The notes beneath the pieces were generated by a model. It saw only the letters and a list, made by a program, of their open reading frames with translations, was not told the origin of the DNA and ran no database searches. DNA of 36,671 nucleotides. Origin: an uncultured Pelagibacteraceae bacterium (GTDB taxonomy: Bacteria; Pseudomonadota; Alphaproteobacteria; Pelagibacterales; Pelagibacteraceae). Where the stretch lies: the NCBI GenBank assembly GCA_902599485.1, contig CACKFP010000007.1, positions 1 to 36,671 of the forward strand, given 5' to 3'. A program made the position numbers and the translations under genes. Position 1 is the first letter of the stretch; each line of letters begins with the position of its first letter. Below, one piece after another: positions 15,639 to 24,987 of this stretch.

Positions 15639-16106
15639 TTAGTTTATCAAAAAAATGTTTATATTTAAAAGCAATGCAAAACAACACCATAACAAATATG
15701 GAATCATCAAGTACATGCTTAATTGACTTATATTCTTATATTTAATTATCAATAAAACAATAAATATAATTAACACAACTAGATTTAAAATTGCTAAAGA
15801 AATATTATGGAAACCAAAGAAAACAATACTCCAAGTTGTATTAAAAAAAAGATGAATGAAATACAAAAATACAATATTTAAATTTTTTGTATTTTTATGC
15901 CACGCATTCCATATGGCTATTGCCATAAATAAATAAAGTAATGTCCATACTGGCCCAAATATCCAATCTGGTGGATTGTAATTAGGTTTAATTAAATTTG
16001 AATACCAAGGTTCTTTAAAATTTATAGTAACCAAACCTCCAATAAATGAAGCTGAAAACGTAGTAATTGCAAAAATAATAAAAGATAAAATTTTATTTTT
16101 TAGCAT
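15639..16106 (-). CDS. tspO: TspO/MBR-family tryptophan-rich sensory protein
   Basis: A 155-aa five-span membrane protein. Conserved family features: SFIGGLVT early, then WYSNLIKPNYNPPDWIFGPV followed by WTLLYLFMAIAIWNAW (the Pro/Trp signature), and NTTWSIVFFGFHNISLAILNLVVL. TspO proteins bind porphyrins or other hydrophobic ligands; in Rhodobacter TspO is linked to oxygen-dependent control of photosynthesis genes and in other bacteria to stress. It overlaps nothing upstream; a divergent SDR starts 24 bp away, so the promoters must overlap. It is coupled to a FAD oxidase downstream by a 1-nt gap. Confidence 0.9.
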   Translation of the reverse strand: MLKNKILSFIIFAITTFSASFIGGLVTINFKEPWYSNLIKPNYNPPDWIFGPVWTLLYLFMAIAIWNAWHKNTKNLNIVFLYFIHLFFNTTWSIVFFGFHNISLAILNLVVLIIFIVLLIIKYKNISQLSMYLMIPYLLWCCFALLLNINIFLIN

Positions 16107-16130
16107 TTAAGTACTATACAGCAGTTAAAT

Positions 16131-16889
16131 ATGAATAAAAAAGTAATTTGGATCACTGGTGGGAGCACAGGAATTGGCAAAGCACTTGCATTAAAATTTG
16201 CTAATAACGGGTGGATAGTTGCTATTTCTGCAAGAAGAGAAAATTTATTAAAAGAAATTGAAGATAAACATCAAAATATTAAATCTTTTCCACTTGATGT
16301 AAATGATAAGGAAAAGTGTAAGTCTGTTTTTGAAAATATAAAAAAGGAACTTGGTGATATTGAAATTTGTTTTTTTTCTACGGGTACCTGGGATCCAAAA
16401 AAAGAAAGAGAAATTGATGTAGAACAAATTGAAAAAGTATTTAAAGTAAATTTTTTTGGCACATTAAATTGTATAAAAGCAGTTGAAACACATTTTCGAG
16501 AAAGAGGAAAAGGTATTATTACCATTGTATCTTCGATTGCAGGATACAAAGGCTTACCTAATTCAAGTGGCTATGGACCATCCAAAGCAGCTTTAAGTAA
16601 TCTCGCTGAAAGTCTACATTTTGATTTTGGAAGATATGGCGTGAGGGTTTGTTTAGTTTCTCCAGGTTTTATCAAAACACCAATGACTGATAAGAATGAT
16701 TTTAAGATGCCTTTTTTAAAAACTCCAGAATTTTCGGCAGACAAAATTTATGATGGACTTATTAATGGTTCTAATTTTGAAATACATTACCCAAAAGAAT
16801 TAACTTTAATCCTTAAATTTTTAAAAATAATTCCTGATCGACTATATTTTTATTTAATACGAAAATTGACTAAACTACAAAAAAAATAA
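16131..16889 (+). CDS. Short-chain dehydrogenase/reductase (SDR)
   Basis: A 252-aa classical SDR: GGSTGIGKALALKFA (residues 10-24, cofactor TGxxxGIG-like), the basic SARRE after strand 2 suggesting NADP preference, NFFGTLNC, IVSSIAGYKGLP containing the catalytic Ser, and SGYGPSKAAL with the Tyr and Lys. VCLVSPGFIKTPMT follows as in the family. It is convergent with the DUF3833-Cfa-DUF1365-flavoprotein run and ends 2 nt from it. In other proteobacteria an SDR is often found with those genes, so it may belong to the same lipid-modification module. Substrate unknown. Confidence 0.87.
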   Translation: MNKKVIWITGGSTGIGKALALKFANNGWIVAISARRENLLKEIEDKHQNIKSFPLDVNDKEKCKSVFENIKKELGDIEICFFSTGTWDPKKEREIDVEQIEKVFKVNFFGTLNCIKAVETHFRERGKGIITIVSSIAGYKGLPNSSGYGPSKAALSNLAESLHFDFGRYGVRVCLVSPGFIKTPMTDKNDFKMPFLKTPEFSADKIYDGLINGSNFEIHYPKELTLILKFLKIIPDRLYFYLIRKLTKLQKK

Positions 16890-16891
16890 AA

Positions 16892-17440
16892 TTAATCTTT
16901 AACAAACATCACAGTTAACTCTGCAACTTTAATTCCAAATTTTGTCATTTTAGCTCTGTTGATAGCTACTCTTTCGTCTTGCATGAATATCCAATCATCA
17001 AAAGTAATTTTGATATTTTTTCCTTTAACTGGAACTAACAAAACATACTCAAATTTAAACGCTGGGCCATAAGAATACCCCCTAGCCTTACCAACTACAT
17101 CGCCTGCAGTTCCCTCATAATTATGTTCATCAATTTTATCTATTACCCATTGCCTATTTTGTATTTCACCGTCATTCCAAATAAATTTTTCATCTAATAT
17201 AAGTTGTTTGCCATCCCATTTACCGTCCAGGTCTGCTGAAAATTGTCTTGTAACTTTACCCGATCTGTTTTGGAGTATGCCCCAAGCTTTGACGTTCCCG
17301 CTTAAATATTCTTCAATTATTAATCTTGGTTTTTGATCTTTAAAATCTTCTGGTTTCATAGATTGATTATTTATACAGCTTGTAATTAATCCTGTAAAAA
17401 TTATCAATAAAAATACTTTAAAAAATTTTCTGTTAATCAT
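16892..17440 (-). CDS. DUF3833 lipoprotein
   Basis: A 182-aa protein with a lipoprotein signal: basic MINRK, a hydrophobic core and LITSC with Cys at residue 22. The mature part fits DUF3833 (YLSGNVKAWGILQNRSGKVTRQF, DGKWDGKQLILDE, GTAGDVVGKARGYSYGPAFKFEYVL). Function unknown; relatives co-occur with Cfa-like methyltransferases, DUF1365 and flavin amine oxidases. Here the Cfa-like gene ends 1 nt upstream, supporting co-translation. Likely anchored in the inner or outer membrane facing the periplasm, possibly interacting with modified lipids (inference). Confidence 0.83.
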   Translation of the reverse strand: MINRKFFKVFLLIIFTGLITSCINNQSMKPEDFKDQKPRLIIEEYLSGNVKAWGILQNRSGKVTRQFSADLDGKWDGKQLILDEKFIWNDGEIQNRQWVIDKIDEHNYEGTAGDVVGKARGYSYGPAFKFEYVLLVPVKGKNIKITFDDWIFMQDERVAINRAKMTKFGIKVAELTVMFVKD

Positions 17441-17441
17441 A

Positions 17442-18623
17442 TTAAATTTTATTTTGCATGGAAAATTGAATTAAATCTATATTCTTTGATTTAAATCCTG
17501 CTTCGCAATATGACAAATAAAAATGCCACATACGTTTAAATTTATTATCAAATCCATGTTTTGAAATCTCTTCCCATTTTTTTAGGAATTCATCTCTCCA
17601 TATTTTTAAGGTACTGGAATAGTGAGATCCATATGACTCATACTTTTTAATTTCTAAACCGTTGCTACTAGATAAATCATATAATTTTTTTTTTGATGGC
17701 AAAAAACCTCCAGGAAATATGTATTTTTGTATAAAGTCTTCTTTAGTTTTATATCTGTCAAATAAACTATCATCGATTGTTATAGCTTGTATCGCAGCCC
17801 GTCCGTTCTCAGATAAATTTTTTTTAATACTTTTAAAATAATTGACTAAATAATTTTGCCCAACCGCTTCTATCATTTCTATAGATGCGATAGAGTCATA
17901 TTTGTCTTTTACGTCTCTATAATCTTTCAAAAATATATTCACTTTTTCATTCAATCCATTTTCAAATATTCTTTTTTTTGAAAATTCAAATTGCTCTTTA
18001 GAAATTGTTATACAATCTAATTTTACATCATAATTTTTACCCACATATTCAGCAAAGCCACCCCAGCCACAGCCAATTTCTAAAATTTTATTTCCTACGT
18101 TTGGCTTAATTAATTCTGTAAGCTTTTTATATTTATTTAGCTGAGCAGAGAATAAATCATCTTTTTGCTTTTCAAAAATTGCACTTGAATAAGTAAGTGA
18201 AGGATCTAACCATAATGAAAAGAAATCATTTCCTAAATCATAATGTTTTGAAATATTTTTCTTACTTCTACTTTTGTTATTTTTTATGAAAATACTCTTT
18301 AGTTTATTAATCATTGATAAATCAAAGATACCTGAAAATTTATAAACAAGTTTTATATTTTTAGCTGTTATTTCTATTAGATTAGTTAGATTATCTGTTT
18401 CAAATTCATTTCGCATGTATGCTTCTGCAAGTCCTACACTTCCTGATTTTATTATTTGAAGTGTTAAACCAGGTTTGTTAATTTTAATCTTTGCTCTTAA
18501 TAATTCACTCTCATTACCAAACTTATATATTTTGCTATCATGATTTTGAATTTCAAGAAATCCGTGCTTTATTAGTTTAAGAGAATTAAATACGATTTTA
18601 TCTGACAAAAGATTAAAATTCAT
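17442..18623 (-). CDS. Cyclopropane-fatty-acyl-phospholipid synthase family methyltransferase
   Basis: A 393-aa SAM-dependent enzyme acting on unsaturated acyl chains of membrane phospholipids. Signatures: SKHYDLGNDFFSLWLDPSLTYSSA around residue 140, the SAM motif ILEIGCGWGGFAEYV, IEMIEAVGQNYLVNYF, YIFPGGFLPS, and the C-terminal WHFYLSYCEAGF. Members make cyclopropane rings or transfer methyl groups to give branched or furan precursors; the associated flavoprotein and DUF1365 partner favour a modified-fatty-acid pathway over plain cyclopropanation, but this is inference. It overlaps the DUF1365 gene by 4 nt (ATGA type) and is the sixth gene after the glycine riboswitch. Confidence 0.88.
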   Translation of the reverse strand: MNFNLLSDKIVFNSLKLIKHGFLEIQNHDSKIYKFGNESELLRAKIKINKPGLTLQIIKSGSVGLAEAYMRNEFETDNLTNLIEITAKNIKLVYKFSGIFDLSMINKLKSIFIKNNKSRSKKNISKHYDLGNDFFSLWLDPSLTYSSAIFEKQKDDLFSAQLNKYKKLTELIKPNVGNKILEIGCGWGGFAEYVGKNYDVKLDCITISKEQFEFSKKRIFENGLNEKVNIFLKDYRDVKDKYDSIASIEMIEAVGQNYLVNYFKSIKKNLSENGRAAIQAITIDDSLFDRYKTKEDFIQKYIFPGGFLPSKKKLYDLSSSNGLEIKKYESYGSHYSSTLKIWRDEFLKKWEEISKHGFDNKFKRMWHFYLSYCEAGFKSKNIDLIQFSMQNKI

Positions 18624-19387
18624 TTTTTTTCAAACGTAATATTATTTTTTATTTTTATATTTTTCTTGACTAATTTAACTCCCTTTAACCATAATTTTAA
18701 TGCTTCAAAATGAATTGCGGCAATAACTTTAAAAGTCATTAAAGGGTGAGAAATATAAGATATAAGCATATTTTTATTGTTAATTTCTTTTGCAACCCCA
18801 TCTTGTGAAGCATATAACAATTTTCCCTCCTTATCACTTTGATCAATTATTACGGATAACATTTTTTCAGGTTTAAGGATTCTAAAATTATATTTACTTT
18901 TCATTTCAATAAATGGTGAAACGAAAAACTTTTTCTCACAGCTATTTGTAATTATTTTTTCGTCGTTGACTTTAAATATATAAGTATGTTGCTCACCAAA
19001 TGTATTTTTAACTTCATACAATATAGCTATAATTTTTGAATAATTATCATATACGAAAAAAATACTTAATGGATTAAACACGTAACCAAATATTCTAGGA
19101 TAACAAAGTAATTTTACCTTTATGTTTTCAAATTGAATATTATTTGATTTTAAATTATCTATTACCCAGGCTTTTAAATCACTACCATCTCTAGGTCCAT
19201 GATCTTTGTCATAAAAACTTAAGATATTAAAACTATTGTTGGAAAAAATTTTAATTTTTTTTTGTATCAAATTAATTTCATCAAGATCTAAAAAGAGTGA
19301 GAAAACGTTGTATTTAAAAAAGTGATATTTTGGCTTAAATCTTTTATGAATTACTTTACCTTCGTAGATATTGGAATTTTTAATCAT
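18620..19387 (-). CDS. DUF1365 family protein
   Basis: A 255-aa protein with the family's start IYEGKVIHKRFKPKYHFFKYNVFSLFLDLDE, the RDGSDLKAWV segment, RIFGYVFNPLSIFFVYD and EVKNTFGEQHTYIF. Biochemical role unknown. DUF1365 genes sit beside Cfa-like methyltransferases and flavin amine oxidases in many proteobacteria, so it probably takes part in fatty-acid modification. It overlaps the flavoprotein gene by 8 nt and the Cfa gene by 4 nt. A few hydrophobic patches could mediate membrane contact, but there is no clear signal peptide. Confidence 0.87.
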   Translation of the reverse strand: MIKNSNIYEGKVIHKRFKPKYHFFKYNVFSLFLDLDEINLIQKKIKIFSNNSFNILSFYDKDHGPRDGSDLKAWVIDNLKSNNIQFENIKVKLLCYPRIFGYVFNPLSIFFVYDNYSKIIAILYEVKNTFGEQHTYIFKVNDEKIITNSCEKKFFVSPFIEMKSKYNFRILKPEKMLSVIIDQSDKEGKLLYASQDGVAKEINNKNMLISYISHPLMTFKVIAAIHFEALKLWLKGVKLVKKNIKIKNNITFEKK

Positions 19388-20618
19388 TTAGGTTTTCAAT
19401 CATATTAATGGATGATTTTATTCCATCTTCATGAAAACCGTAACCAAAATAACTTCCACAAAACAATACATTTCTTTTATTTTGTATTTCTTTTAATAAT
19501 TTTTGATTATTTAAAGCATCTTGATCAAAATAAGGGTGGGTAAAAGTAACTTTTTGTAGGATTTTTTTTTGATCTATTTCAAAAAAAGGATTCAAGGTTA
19601 AGAAAATATTTTTTTCTGTTTTTAGATTTTGTAATAAGTTCAACCAATAAGTTAGTGATGTCTTGCTAATATCTGATTTATCAACTGAGGAATTCCATGA
19701 AGACCAAACATTTTTATTATTTGGCATACATACATCATCAGTATGTATTACTGCTAGATTTGATTTGTATTTGAAATTTGATAGTATTTTTTTTTCATCC
19801 TCAGTCGGCTCACTCAAAATTTTCAATGCATCATCTGCATGAGTAGCGATAACAACTTTATCATAGTCAAAAAATTCGTTGCTTGCACCATAATATACTT
19901 GAACACCAATTTTATTTCTTTTTATCGAACTAATTTTATAATTTTTAAAATATTCTCCACTTATTTGGGTTAATACTTTCTCTACATAAGTTCTGCTTCT
20001 TTTGGTGACTGTGTACCATTGCGGTCTATTTTTTAATTTAAAAAGTCCGTGATTTTGAAAAAATTTTAAGAAAAATTTAACTGGCATTTGATTTGCTTCT
20101 ACTGGTGGCATAGACCAGATAGCAGAAACCATTGGGATTAGATGAAAATTAATAAAATTTTTTGACCATTTATTTTTTTCAAGAAATTCACCAAGAGTAA
20201 TCTCTTCATTTAAACTTTTAATTTGATCACACTTTTTGTAGAAATTTATAATATCAAAAAACATTTTTAAAAATTTTAAATTAAAAAGATTAACTTTGTT
20301 TGCAAAAATTCCATTTAAACCTCTGCCACAGTATTCATAATTTGTATCTTTTACAGAAACAGAAAATGACATATCGCTTTTTTCAATTTCAATTTTTAAT
20401 TCGTTAAAAAAATTTATGAGATTTGGATAAGTTTCATGATTAAAAACAATAAAGCCAATATCTACAGGAACTTTTTTACCATTAATTAAAGTATCTAAGG
20501 TATATGAATGACCACCAAAATGATCTTCACTTTCAAATAAATCAACATGGTGTTTTTTGGAAAGCTTTTGTGCTGCTGATAAACCAGAGATTCCTGATCC
20601 AATTACTGCAATTCGCAT
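19380..20618 (-). CDS. Flavin amine-oxidase-like FAD protein
   Basis: A 412-aa NAD(P)/FAD-binding protein beginning MRIAVIGSGISGLSAAQKLS (the dinucleotide motif) followed by HHVDLFESEDHFGGHSYTLDT (FAD ribose/pyrophosphate contacts). Later segments include VPVDIGFIVFNHETYPNL, KVVIATHADDALKIL and FCGSYFGYGFHEDGIKSSINM. It belongs to the amine oxidase/phytoene desaturase-like superfamily; the DUF1365/Cfa neighbours suggest that it acts on lipid acyl chains (desaturation or oxidation) rather than on amines, by inference. Its start codon is 5 nt after the gcvP stop, so it is probably transcribed from the glycine-riboswitch leader. Confidence 0.86.
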   Translation of the reverse strand: MRIAVIGSGISGLSAAQKLSKKHHVDLFESEDHFGGHSYTLDTLINGKKVPVDIGFIVFNHETYPNLINFFNELKIEIEKSDMSFSVSVKDTNYEYCGRGLNGIFANKVNLFNLKFLKMFFDIINFYKKCDQIKSLNEEITLGEFLEKNKWSKNFINFHLIPMVSAIWSMPPVEANQMPVKFFLKFFQNHGLFKLKNRPQWYTVTKRSRTYVEKVLTQISGEYFKNYKISSIKRNKIGVQVYYGASNEFFDYDKVVIATHADDALKILSEPTEDEKKILSNFKYKSNLAVIHTDDVCMPNNKNVWSSWNSSVDKSDISKTSLTYWLNLLQNLKTEKNIFLTLNPFFEIDQKKILQKVTFTHPYFDQDALNNQKLLKEIQNKRNVLFCGSYFGYGFHEDGIKSSINMIENLND

Positions 20619-20623
20619 TAAGG

Positions 20624-23494
20624 CTATGCTGCGTCTTCTTTAAACTCATCCATGCTTGGACATGTGCAGAATATATTTTTATCTCCATAAACATTGTCTA
20701 CCCGGGCAACTGGAGGCCAAAATTTATTTTGTTTTAGAAAACTTGCAGGATATGCTGCTTCTTGTCTTGAATATTTATGTTCCCATACATCTGATGATAA
20801 TTCGGTATCAGTGTGAGGAGCATTTTTAATTGGATTATCAATTTTATCAAATTCACCTGATTTAATTTTTTCAATTTCTTGTTTAATCCTAATTAAAGTG
20901 TCACAAAATCTGTCTATTTCTGATAACCCTTCACTTTCGGTTGGCTCTATCATCATAGTGCCAGCAACAGGCCATGACATAGTTGGTGCGTGAAATCCAA
21001 AATCTATCATTCTTTTAGCAATATCTTCTTCTGTTACCCCTGTTTCAGATTTAATATTTCTAATATCAATTATGCATTCATGTGCAACATTACCATTTGC
21101 ACCTTTGTACAAAATCGGAAAGTGATCTTTTAGTCTGTGAGCAATATAATTTGCATTTAAAATTGCAACTTGAGTAGCAAGCTTTAATCCTGCTGATCCC
21201 ATCATTTTAATATACATCCAGGAGATTGATAGAATACTTGAGCTGCCCCAAGGAGCTGCTGATACCGCTCCAATTCCACTTGTTGGTCCGCAATCTTTTA
21301 TTACTGGATGATTAGGCAGATAAACTTGTAAATGTTTTTTACAAGCTATAGGTCCCATTCCAGGTCCACCACCACCGTGAGGAATACAAAATGTTTTATG
21401 CAGATTAATATGACAAACATCTGGACCAAAATTTCCAGGCTTTGCAACTCCTACAAGGGCATTTAAATTTGCTCCATCCATATAGACCTGTCCACCATGT
21501 TTATGAACTAACTCACAAATATCAGTTATTTTTTCCTCAAATACTCCATGGGTAGATGGGTAAGTTACCATTAAAGCTGCGAGATTTTCTGAATGTTGCT
21601 CTACTTTTTTCTTTAAATCATCGAAATCTACATTTCCCTCTTTATCACAATTAACTACAACCACTTTCATTCCAACCATTTGTGCGCTTGCTGGATTTGT
21701 ACCATGTGCCGAACTTGGGATTAAACATATATTACGATGAGCTTCATCTCTATCTAAGTGGTACTTTCTTATAACCATTAAACCTGCATATTCTCCTTGG
21801 GCGCCTGCATTAGGTTGTAGAGAAACACCAGAAAAACCTGTTATAGATCTCAACCAATTTTTTAAATCAGTAAACAAATCTCTAAAACCTTCCATTTGTT
21901 CAACTGGAACAAAAGGATGAGGTTCTGCAAATTCTTTCCAAGAAATCGGGATCATTTCAGCAGCAGCATTTAACTTCATTGTGCAAGAACCAAGTGCTAT
22001 CATAGTTCTATTCAACGCTATATCCTTATCTTCTAGCTTTTTAAGATATCTAAGCATTTCAGTTTCTGAATGATATAAGTTAAAAATTGGATGCTCTAAA
22101 TATTTTGAGGTTCTTAATAAATTTTTTGGTAAATTAGGTAATTTAACTGAAGGATCCTCTTTTTTTATTGATTCTGCAGCATTAAAAATTTTTAATAATT
22201 GATTTACTCTATAAACGTTTTTTCTTTCATCGAAAGAGACAGCAAGCATTTCAGAATTAACTTTTCGTATATTAACTTTCTGATTTAGAGCATTTTTATA
22301 AATTTGATCCGTCTTTTCTTTGGTAATAATTGTAACAGTATCAAAAAAATAATCAGAATAAATTTCATAACCTGACTGTTTTATTTTATCAGCAAAACTT
22401 TTTGCTAATTGAGAAACTCTTTCAGAAATATTTTTAATTCCATCTGGACCATGATAAATAGCATATGCTGCTGAAACAATTGCTAATAAAGCTTGGGCAG
22501 TACAAATATTGCTTGTCGCCTTATCTCTTCTGATGTGTTGCTCTCTAGTTTGTAAAGATAATCTGTATGCCTTGTTACCGTGTCTATCAACTGACACACC
22601 AACAATTCTACCAGGCATCGATCTCTTATACTCGTCTTTAGTTGCAAAAAATGCTGCATGTGGACCTCCATACCCCATTGGTATTCCAAATCGCTGAGAG
22701 CTGCCTACTGCTATATCAGCACCAAGTTCTCTAGGTGTTTTTAATTTTGCCAAAGCTAATAGATCACATGCTAATACAGCCTTACCGTTTTTTTTATGAA
22801 TTTTGCTAATTGCTTCACTTGGGTCTTTAATATCTCCTAAAGTTCCGGGATATTGTAAAATTCCACAAACTAGATCTTCTTTTAATTGGTCTAAAACTTC
22901 ATCTTCTTTTCCAACTAAAACTTTTAAACCCATTGGTTCAGCTCTAGTTTGAATTACATTTATTGTTTGAGGATGGCAATCCTCAGAAACAAAAACTAAA
23001 TTACTATCTTTTTTATTTAATCTATGACTAAGACCCATGGCTTCTGCTGCTGCTGTACCTTCATCCAATAAAGAAGCATTAGCGATATCCATTCCAGTAA
23101 AATCTACAATCATTTGTTGAAAGTTTAACAACATCTCAAGTCTCCCTTGAGCTACTTCAGGCTGATAAGGTGTATATGATGTATACCAACCTGGATTTTC
23201 TAAAATATTTCTTAAAATTACATATGGCGTATAAGTTCCATAATAACCCATTCCAATAAAATTTGAGTAAACATGATTTTTTTTTGAAATTGCTCTTAAT
23301 TTTCTTAACGCCTCATATTCTGAATTAGACTCTCCAATATTAAGCTCACCTTTAAACATTATTTTTTCTGGAACAGTGTTATTCATTAAATCATCTATTG
23401 ATTGATAATTTAATTCTTTTAACATTTTTGATTGGTCTTCTTTAGAAGGTCCAATGTGTCTTTTTATAAAATCTTTTTCTGAATTTGGTAACAT
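20624..23494 (-). CDS. gcvP: Glycine dehydrogenase (P-protein)
   Basis: The PLP-dependent decarboxylase of the glycine cleavage system, which passes the aminomethyl group to lipoyl-GcvH. At 956 aa it is the fused homodimeric form. Features: FIKRHIGPSKEDQSKML at the N-terminus, FIGMGYYGTYTPYVILRNILENPGWYTSYTPYQ, and the PLP lysine in HINLHKTFCIPHGGGGPGMGPI. Later blocks (ATQVAILNANYIAHRLKDHFPILY, MSWPVAGTMMIEPTESE) are intact. It overlaps gcvH by 1 nt and is followed after 5 nt by the flavoprotein gene. Confidence 0.97.
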   Translation of the reverse strand: MLPNSEKDFIKRHIGPSKEDQSKMLKELNYQSIDDLMNNTVPEKIMFKGELNIGESNSEYEALRKLRAISKKNHVYSNFIGMGYYGTYTPYVILRNILENPGWYTSYTPYQPEVAQGRLEMLLNFQQMIVDFTGMDIANASLLDEGTAAAEAMGLSHRLNKKDSNLVFVSEDCHPQTINVIQTRAEPMGLKVLVGKEDEVLDQLKEDLVCGILQYPGTLGDIKDPSEAISKIHKKNGKAVLACDLLALAKLKTPRELGADIAVGSSQRFGIPMGYGGPHAAFFATKDEYKRSMPGRIVGVSVDRHGNKAYRLSLQTREQHIRRDKATSNICTAQALLAIVSAAYAIYHGPDGIKNISERVSQLAKSFADKIKQSGYEIYSDYFFDTVTIITKEKTDQIYKNALNQKVNIRKVNSEMLAVSFDERKNVYRVNQLLKIFNAAESIKKEDPSVKLPNLPKNLLRTSKYLEHPIFNLYHSETEMLRYLKKLEDKDIALNRTMIALGSCTMKLNAAAEMIPISWKEFAEPHPFVPVEQMEGFRDLFTDLKNWLRSITGFSGVSLQPNAGAQGEYAGLMVIRKYHLDRDEAHRNICLIPSSAHGTNPASAQMVGMKVVVVNCDKEGNVDFDDLKKKVEQHSENLAALMVTYPSTHGVFEEKITDICELVHKHGGQVYMDGANLNALVGVAKPGNFGPDVCHINLHKTFCIPHGGGGPGMGPIACKKHLQVYLPNHPVIKDCGPTSGIGAVSAAPWGSSSILSISWMYIKMMGSAGLKLATQVAILNANYIAHRLKDHFPILYKGANGNVAHECIIDIRNIKSETGVTEEDIAKRMIDFGFHAPTMSWPVAGTMMIEPTESEGLSEIDRFCDTLIRIKQEIEKIKSGEFDKIDNPIKNAPHTDTELSSDVWEHKYSRQEAAYPASFLKQNKFWPPVARVDNVYGDKNIFCTCPSMDEFKEDAA

Positions 23495-23874
23495 TATGCT
23501 GACGTCTCCTTTGCAAATTTTTCATATTCTTCTTTACTCATAAGACTATCCATTTCGGATTTGTCTTTTATTTTAAGTTTAAAAAACCACGCAGAGTCTT
23601 CTGGGTCTTCATTTATTTTTGATGGATCATCAACTATCATTTGATTTGTATCTATAACTTCTCCACTAACGGGAGTGTAAACATCACTAGCAGCTTTCGT
23701 TGACTCAACCACTCCAGCAGTTCCATCTTTATCAACATTTGAACCTTTCTCTGGGAGTTCAGCAAATACTATATCCCCTAGCATTTCTGTTGCATGCTTG
23801 GTTATTCCAATTGTAGCTTCTTCTCCATCTAGTTTAATCCACTCATGTTCTTTTGAATATTTAACTTCAGACAT
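23494..23874 (-). CDS. gcvH: Glycine cleavage system H protein
   Basis: A lipoyl carrier of 126 aa. The sequence begins [28 protein letters not shown], characteristic of GcvH, and the lipoylation site is K60 in [14 protein letters not shown]. It shuttles the aminomethyl and reduced lipoyl groups between P, T and L proteins. The L protein (dihydrolipoyl dehydrogenase) is not in this window. The gene overlaps gcvT by 8 nt and gcvP by 1 nt (TAATG), so stoichiometry is set by coupled translation. Confidence 0.97.
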   Translation of the reverse strand: MSEVKYSKEHEWIKLDGEEATIGITKHATEMLGDIVFAELPEKGSNVDKDGTAGVVESTKAASDVYTPVSGEVIDTNQMIVDDPSKINEDPEDSAWFFKLKIKDKSEMDSLMSKEEYEKFAKETSA

Positions 23875-24973
23875 TAATTTCCCCTTTTACGTAATTTTTT
23901 TTATAAAACGGTAAGTTACAAATATTTGCAGGAATTTTTTTTCCTCTGACTTCAAGAAATATTTTTGTATTTACAGTTGAATAACTATTATCGACATATC
24001 CCATTGCTATTGGATGTTCAACGCTTGGTCCAAATGTGCCACTTGTTACTTTCCCAATTTCTTGATTTTTATCATTATAAATTTTGGTATTTCCTCTAGC
24101 AATTACTTTGCTGTCTGGTTTTATGCCAACTCTCAATTTTTTTACTCCGCTTTGAAATTGGTTTTTTAAAACTTCTGATCCAACAAATTCAGTCTCAATT
24201 CTGCTCTTAGGTATAGCCCATTTTAGATTAGCTTCGATAGGACTTGTATCGTTGTCTAAATCATTTCCATACAAGCAGAGTCCAGCTTCCATCCTTAATG
24301 TATCTCTTGCTCCTAAACCAATCAATTTAGATCCATTTTCTATCAAATTTTCTACAAAAGTTTCGGCATCACTATGTTTTATAGAAATTTCAAATCCATC
24401 CTCACCAGTATATCCTGATCTAGTTATGTATACTTTTTCATTATTATAGACATAGTTATTTCCGTTCATAAATTTTAGACTGTCACAACCAGGTATAACT
24501 TTATTTAAAACATTTTTTGCTTCGGGGCCCTGTAATGCAATTAATGACAATGACTCGTCAAGATTTAATTTATATTGATTATCAAGTTTAGATTTTATTA
24601 CTTTATAATCATTATACTTGCATGCAGCATTCAAGATGATTAAAAATCCATCAGATGTTTTGGTAATTATCAGATCGTCCTGAATTCCTCCTTTGTTATT
24701 CATTAAAAATGAATACTTACTTTGATTAGTTTTCAATTTTTTCAGATCTGCAGGAAAAATCTTCTCAAGATCTCTTGTAAGATCATCACTACCCGATATA
24801 AATAATTGACCCATATGAGAAACATCAAAAATACCAGAGTGTGAACGTGTGTATTTATGCTCTTGTATAATTCCATCTTTATATTGGATAGGCATTTGAT
24901 ATCCAGCAAACTCTACAAGCTTTGCTCCATACTTGATGTGGAGATTATTTAACGATGTTTTTTTTATACTCAT
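23867..24973 (-). CDS. gcvT: Glycine cleavage system T protein (aminomethyltransferase)
   Basis: Transfers the one-carbon unit from the H protein to tetrahydrofolate, giving 5,10-methylene-THF and ammonia. The 368-aa protein shows [20 protein letters not shown], the folate-site [34 protein letters not shown] and [21 protein letters not shown], all family signatures. Its start at 24973 is embedded in a 12-nt sequence exactly complementary to the 5' side of the second riboswitch aptamer. It is first of the gcvTHP cluster and the direct target of glycine control. Confidence 0.97.
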   Translation of the reverse strand: MSIKKTSLNNLHIKYGAKLVEFAGYQMPIQYKDGIIQEHKYTRSHSGIFDVSHMGQLFISGSDDLTRDLEKIFPADLKKLKTNQSKYSFLMNNKGGIQDDLIITKTSDGFLIILNAACKYNDYKVIKSKLDNQYKLNLDESLSLIALQGPEAKNVLNKVIPGCDSLKFMNGNNYVYNNEKVYITRSGYTGEDGFEISIKHSDAETFVENLIENGSKLIGLGARDTLRMEAGLCLYGNDLDNDTSPIEANLKWAIPKSRIETEFVGSEVLKNQFQSGVKKLRVGIKPDSKVIARGNTKIYNDKNQEIGKVTSGTFGPSVEHPIAMGYVDNSYSTVNTKIFLEVRGKKIPANICNLPFYKKNYVKGEINV

Positions 24974-24987
24974 ATTAACTCTTTATG

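Noticed and set aside
20504..20737. Plus-strand 77-codon ORF
   Set aside because: Antisense to the 3' end of gcvP and start of the flavoprotein gene, both well supported.
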